A stretch of DNA of 64,000 nucleotides from contig JAEANN010000042.1 of the NCBI GenBank assembly GCA_016841965.1, positions 113,304-177,303 on the forward strand, written 5' to 3'. Both the position numbers and the translations under genes were made by a program. Shown here in pieces: positions 63,701 to 64,000 of the stretch. The notes under the pieces were generated by a model. That model did no database searches. It was not told the origin of the DNA and was given only the letters and a program-made list of their open reading frames with translations. Positions within the stretch are counted from its first letter, which is position 1; each line of letters begins with the position of its first letter. This DNA is from Candidatus Roseilinea mizusawaensis. GTDB taxonomy: Bacteria > Chloroflexota > Anaerolineae > J036 > Brachytrichaceae.

Positions 63701-64000
63701 AAGAAGAACTGCATGCCCTCTTCCTTCGTGACCTTTGTCCCTTCGTGGTTCCATTCCTCAATGTCAACCACAAAAAACGAAGAACACAAAGAAGAACTGC
63801 ATGCCCTCTTCCTTCGTGACCTTTGTCCCTTCGTGGTTCCATTCCTCAATGTCAACCACAAAGAAACGAAGAACACAAAGAAGAACTGCATACCCTCTTC
63901 CTTCGTCACCTTTGTCCCTTCGCGGTTCCATTCCTCAATGTCAACCACAAAGAAACGAAGAACACAAAGAAGAACTGCATACCCTCTTCCTTCGTGACCT
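63701..64000. repeat. Array of about 89-bp tandem repeats, running off the window
   Basis: The unit beginning AAGAAGAACTGCAT starts at about 63701, 63789, 63878 and 63967 (spacing 88-89 bp). Each unit also holds CCTCTTCCTTCGTGACC, CCCTTCGTGGTTCCATTCC and GTCAACCACAAAGAAACG with small differences (one copy reads TTCGTCACC and TTCGCGG). Sequence is AT-richer than the surroundings and has complementary purine/pyrimidine parts (CTTCGTG versus CACAAAG-like). No gene is called here; 63486-63700 upstream also shows no gene. Confidence 0.9.

Noticed and set aside
63001..63948. 315-codon minus-strand open frame across the repeat array and the start of comEC
   Set aside because: It reads the 89-bp repeats and a wrong frame of comEC; repeating translated units reflect the DNA repeats rather than a protein.
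63701..64000. CRISPR array
   Set aside because: The period of 88-89 bp is conserved throughout the unit, with no short repeat alternating with unique spacers, and no cas genes are present.

Overview
The window looks like a chromosomal segment of a GC-rich, probably environmental member of the Chloroflexota (Anaerolineae/Caldilineae-like). This is inferred from the gene mix: several carbohydrate-type ABC systems, coenzyme F420 genes cofC and cofD, a fused cyclase/AAA/TPR signalling protein, a serpin, and a split methylmalonyl-CoA mutase with MeaB. No rRNA, tRNA, phage, transposase or CRISPR array was found.

Layout. 1-2.4 kb: NarL-type two-component pair (kinase cut by the window edge). 2.4-12.7 kb: a long leader with a LacI-type operator, then an oligopeptide-type ABC transporter (binding protein, two permeases, two ATPases), a small membrane protein, a GH13 alpha-glucosidase and a cNMP-binding protein, closed by a strong terminator. 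12.7-19.6 kb: cyclase/ATPase/TPR giant, ParB-like protein, degenerate metallo-beta-lactamase-fold protein, TPR lipoprotein, small orphan. 19.6-24 kb (minus): XRE regulator, prs, histidine phosphatase, meaB, B12-binding mutase subunit, rsmG. 24.1-28.4 kb: small secreted Cys-rich protein, pgk, mnmA, cysteine desulfurase. 28.5-31.3 kb: MobA-like transferase, F420-type flavin/deazaflavin oxidoreductase fold protein, cofC, cofD.

31.4-42.6 kb is the most coherent accessory region. It holds a BadF-type amino-sugar kinase, a frameshifted CPBP protease, an Lnt-like acyltransferase, a carbohydrate ABC importer, a NagR-like GntR regulator, NamZ (exo-beta-N-acetylmuramidase) and, divergently, an AnmK-MurQ fusion. 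Together these form a plausible uptake and salvage pathway for cell-wall MurNAc and anhydro-MurNAc ending at GlcNAc-6-P. 42.7-50.7 kb: TPR/winged-helix regulator, GH27 alpha-galactosidase, secreted esterase, GHL6-like glycosidase, serpin. 50.8-51.2 kb: a candidate structured non-coding RNA of about 363 nt with a near-consensus promoter, pairing 5' and 3' ends and a U-tract; I cannot assign it to a known class. 51.2-55.9 kb: surface-type protein and a third ABC importer. 56-59.6 kb: response regulator and hybrid histidine kinase, convergent and overlapping. 59.6-63.5 kb: amidohydrolase and ComEC. 63.7 kb to the end: an array of about 89-bp repeats running off the window.

Two global features stand out. 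At least thirteen genes have a -10-like hexamer ending 6-9 nt before the start codon and no Shine-Dalgarno sequence, which suggests leaderless mRNAs, whereas the transporter and glycosidase genes carry good Shine-Dalgarno sites. In all three ABC operons a strong hairpin separates the binding-protein gene from the first permease gene.
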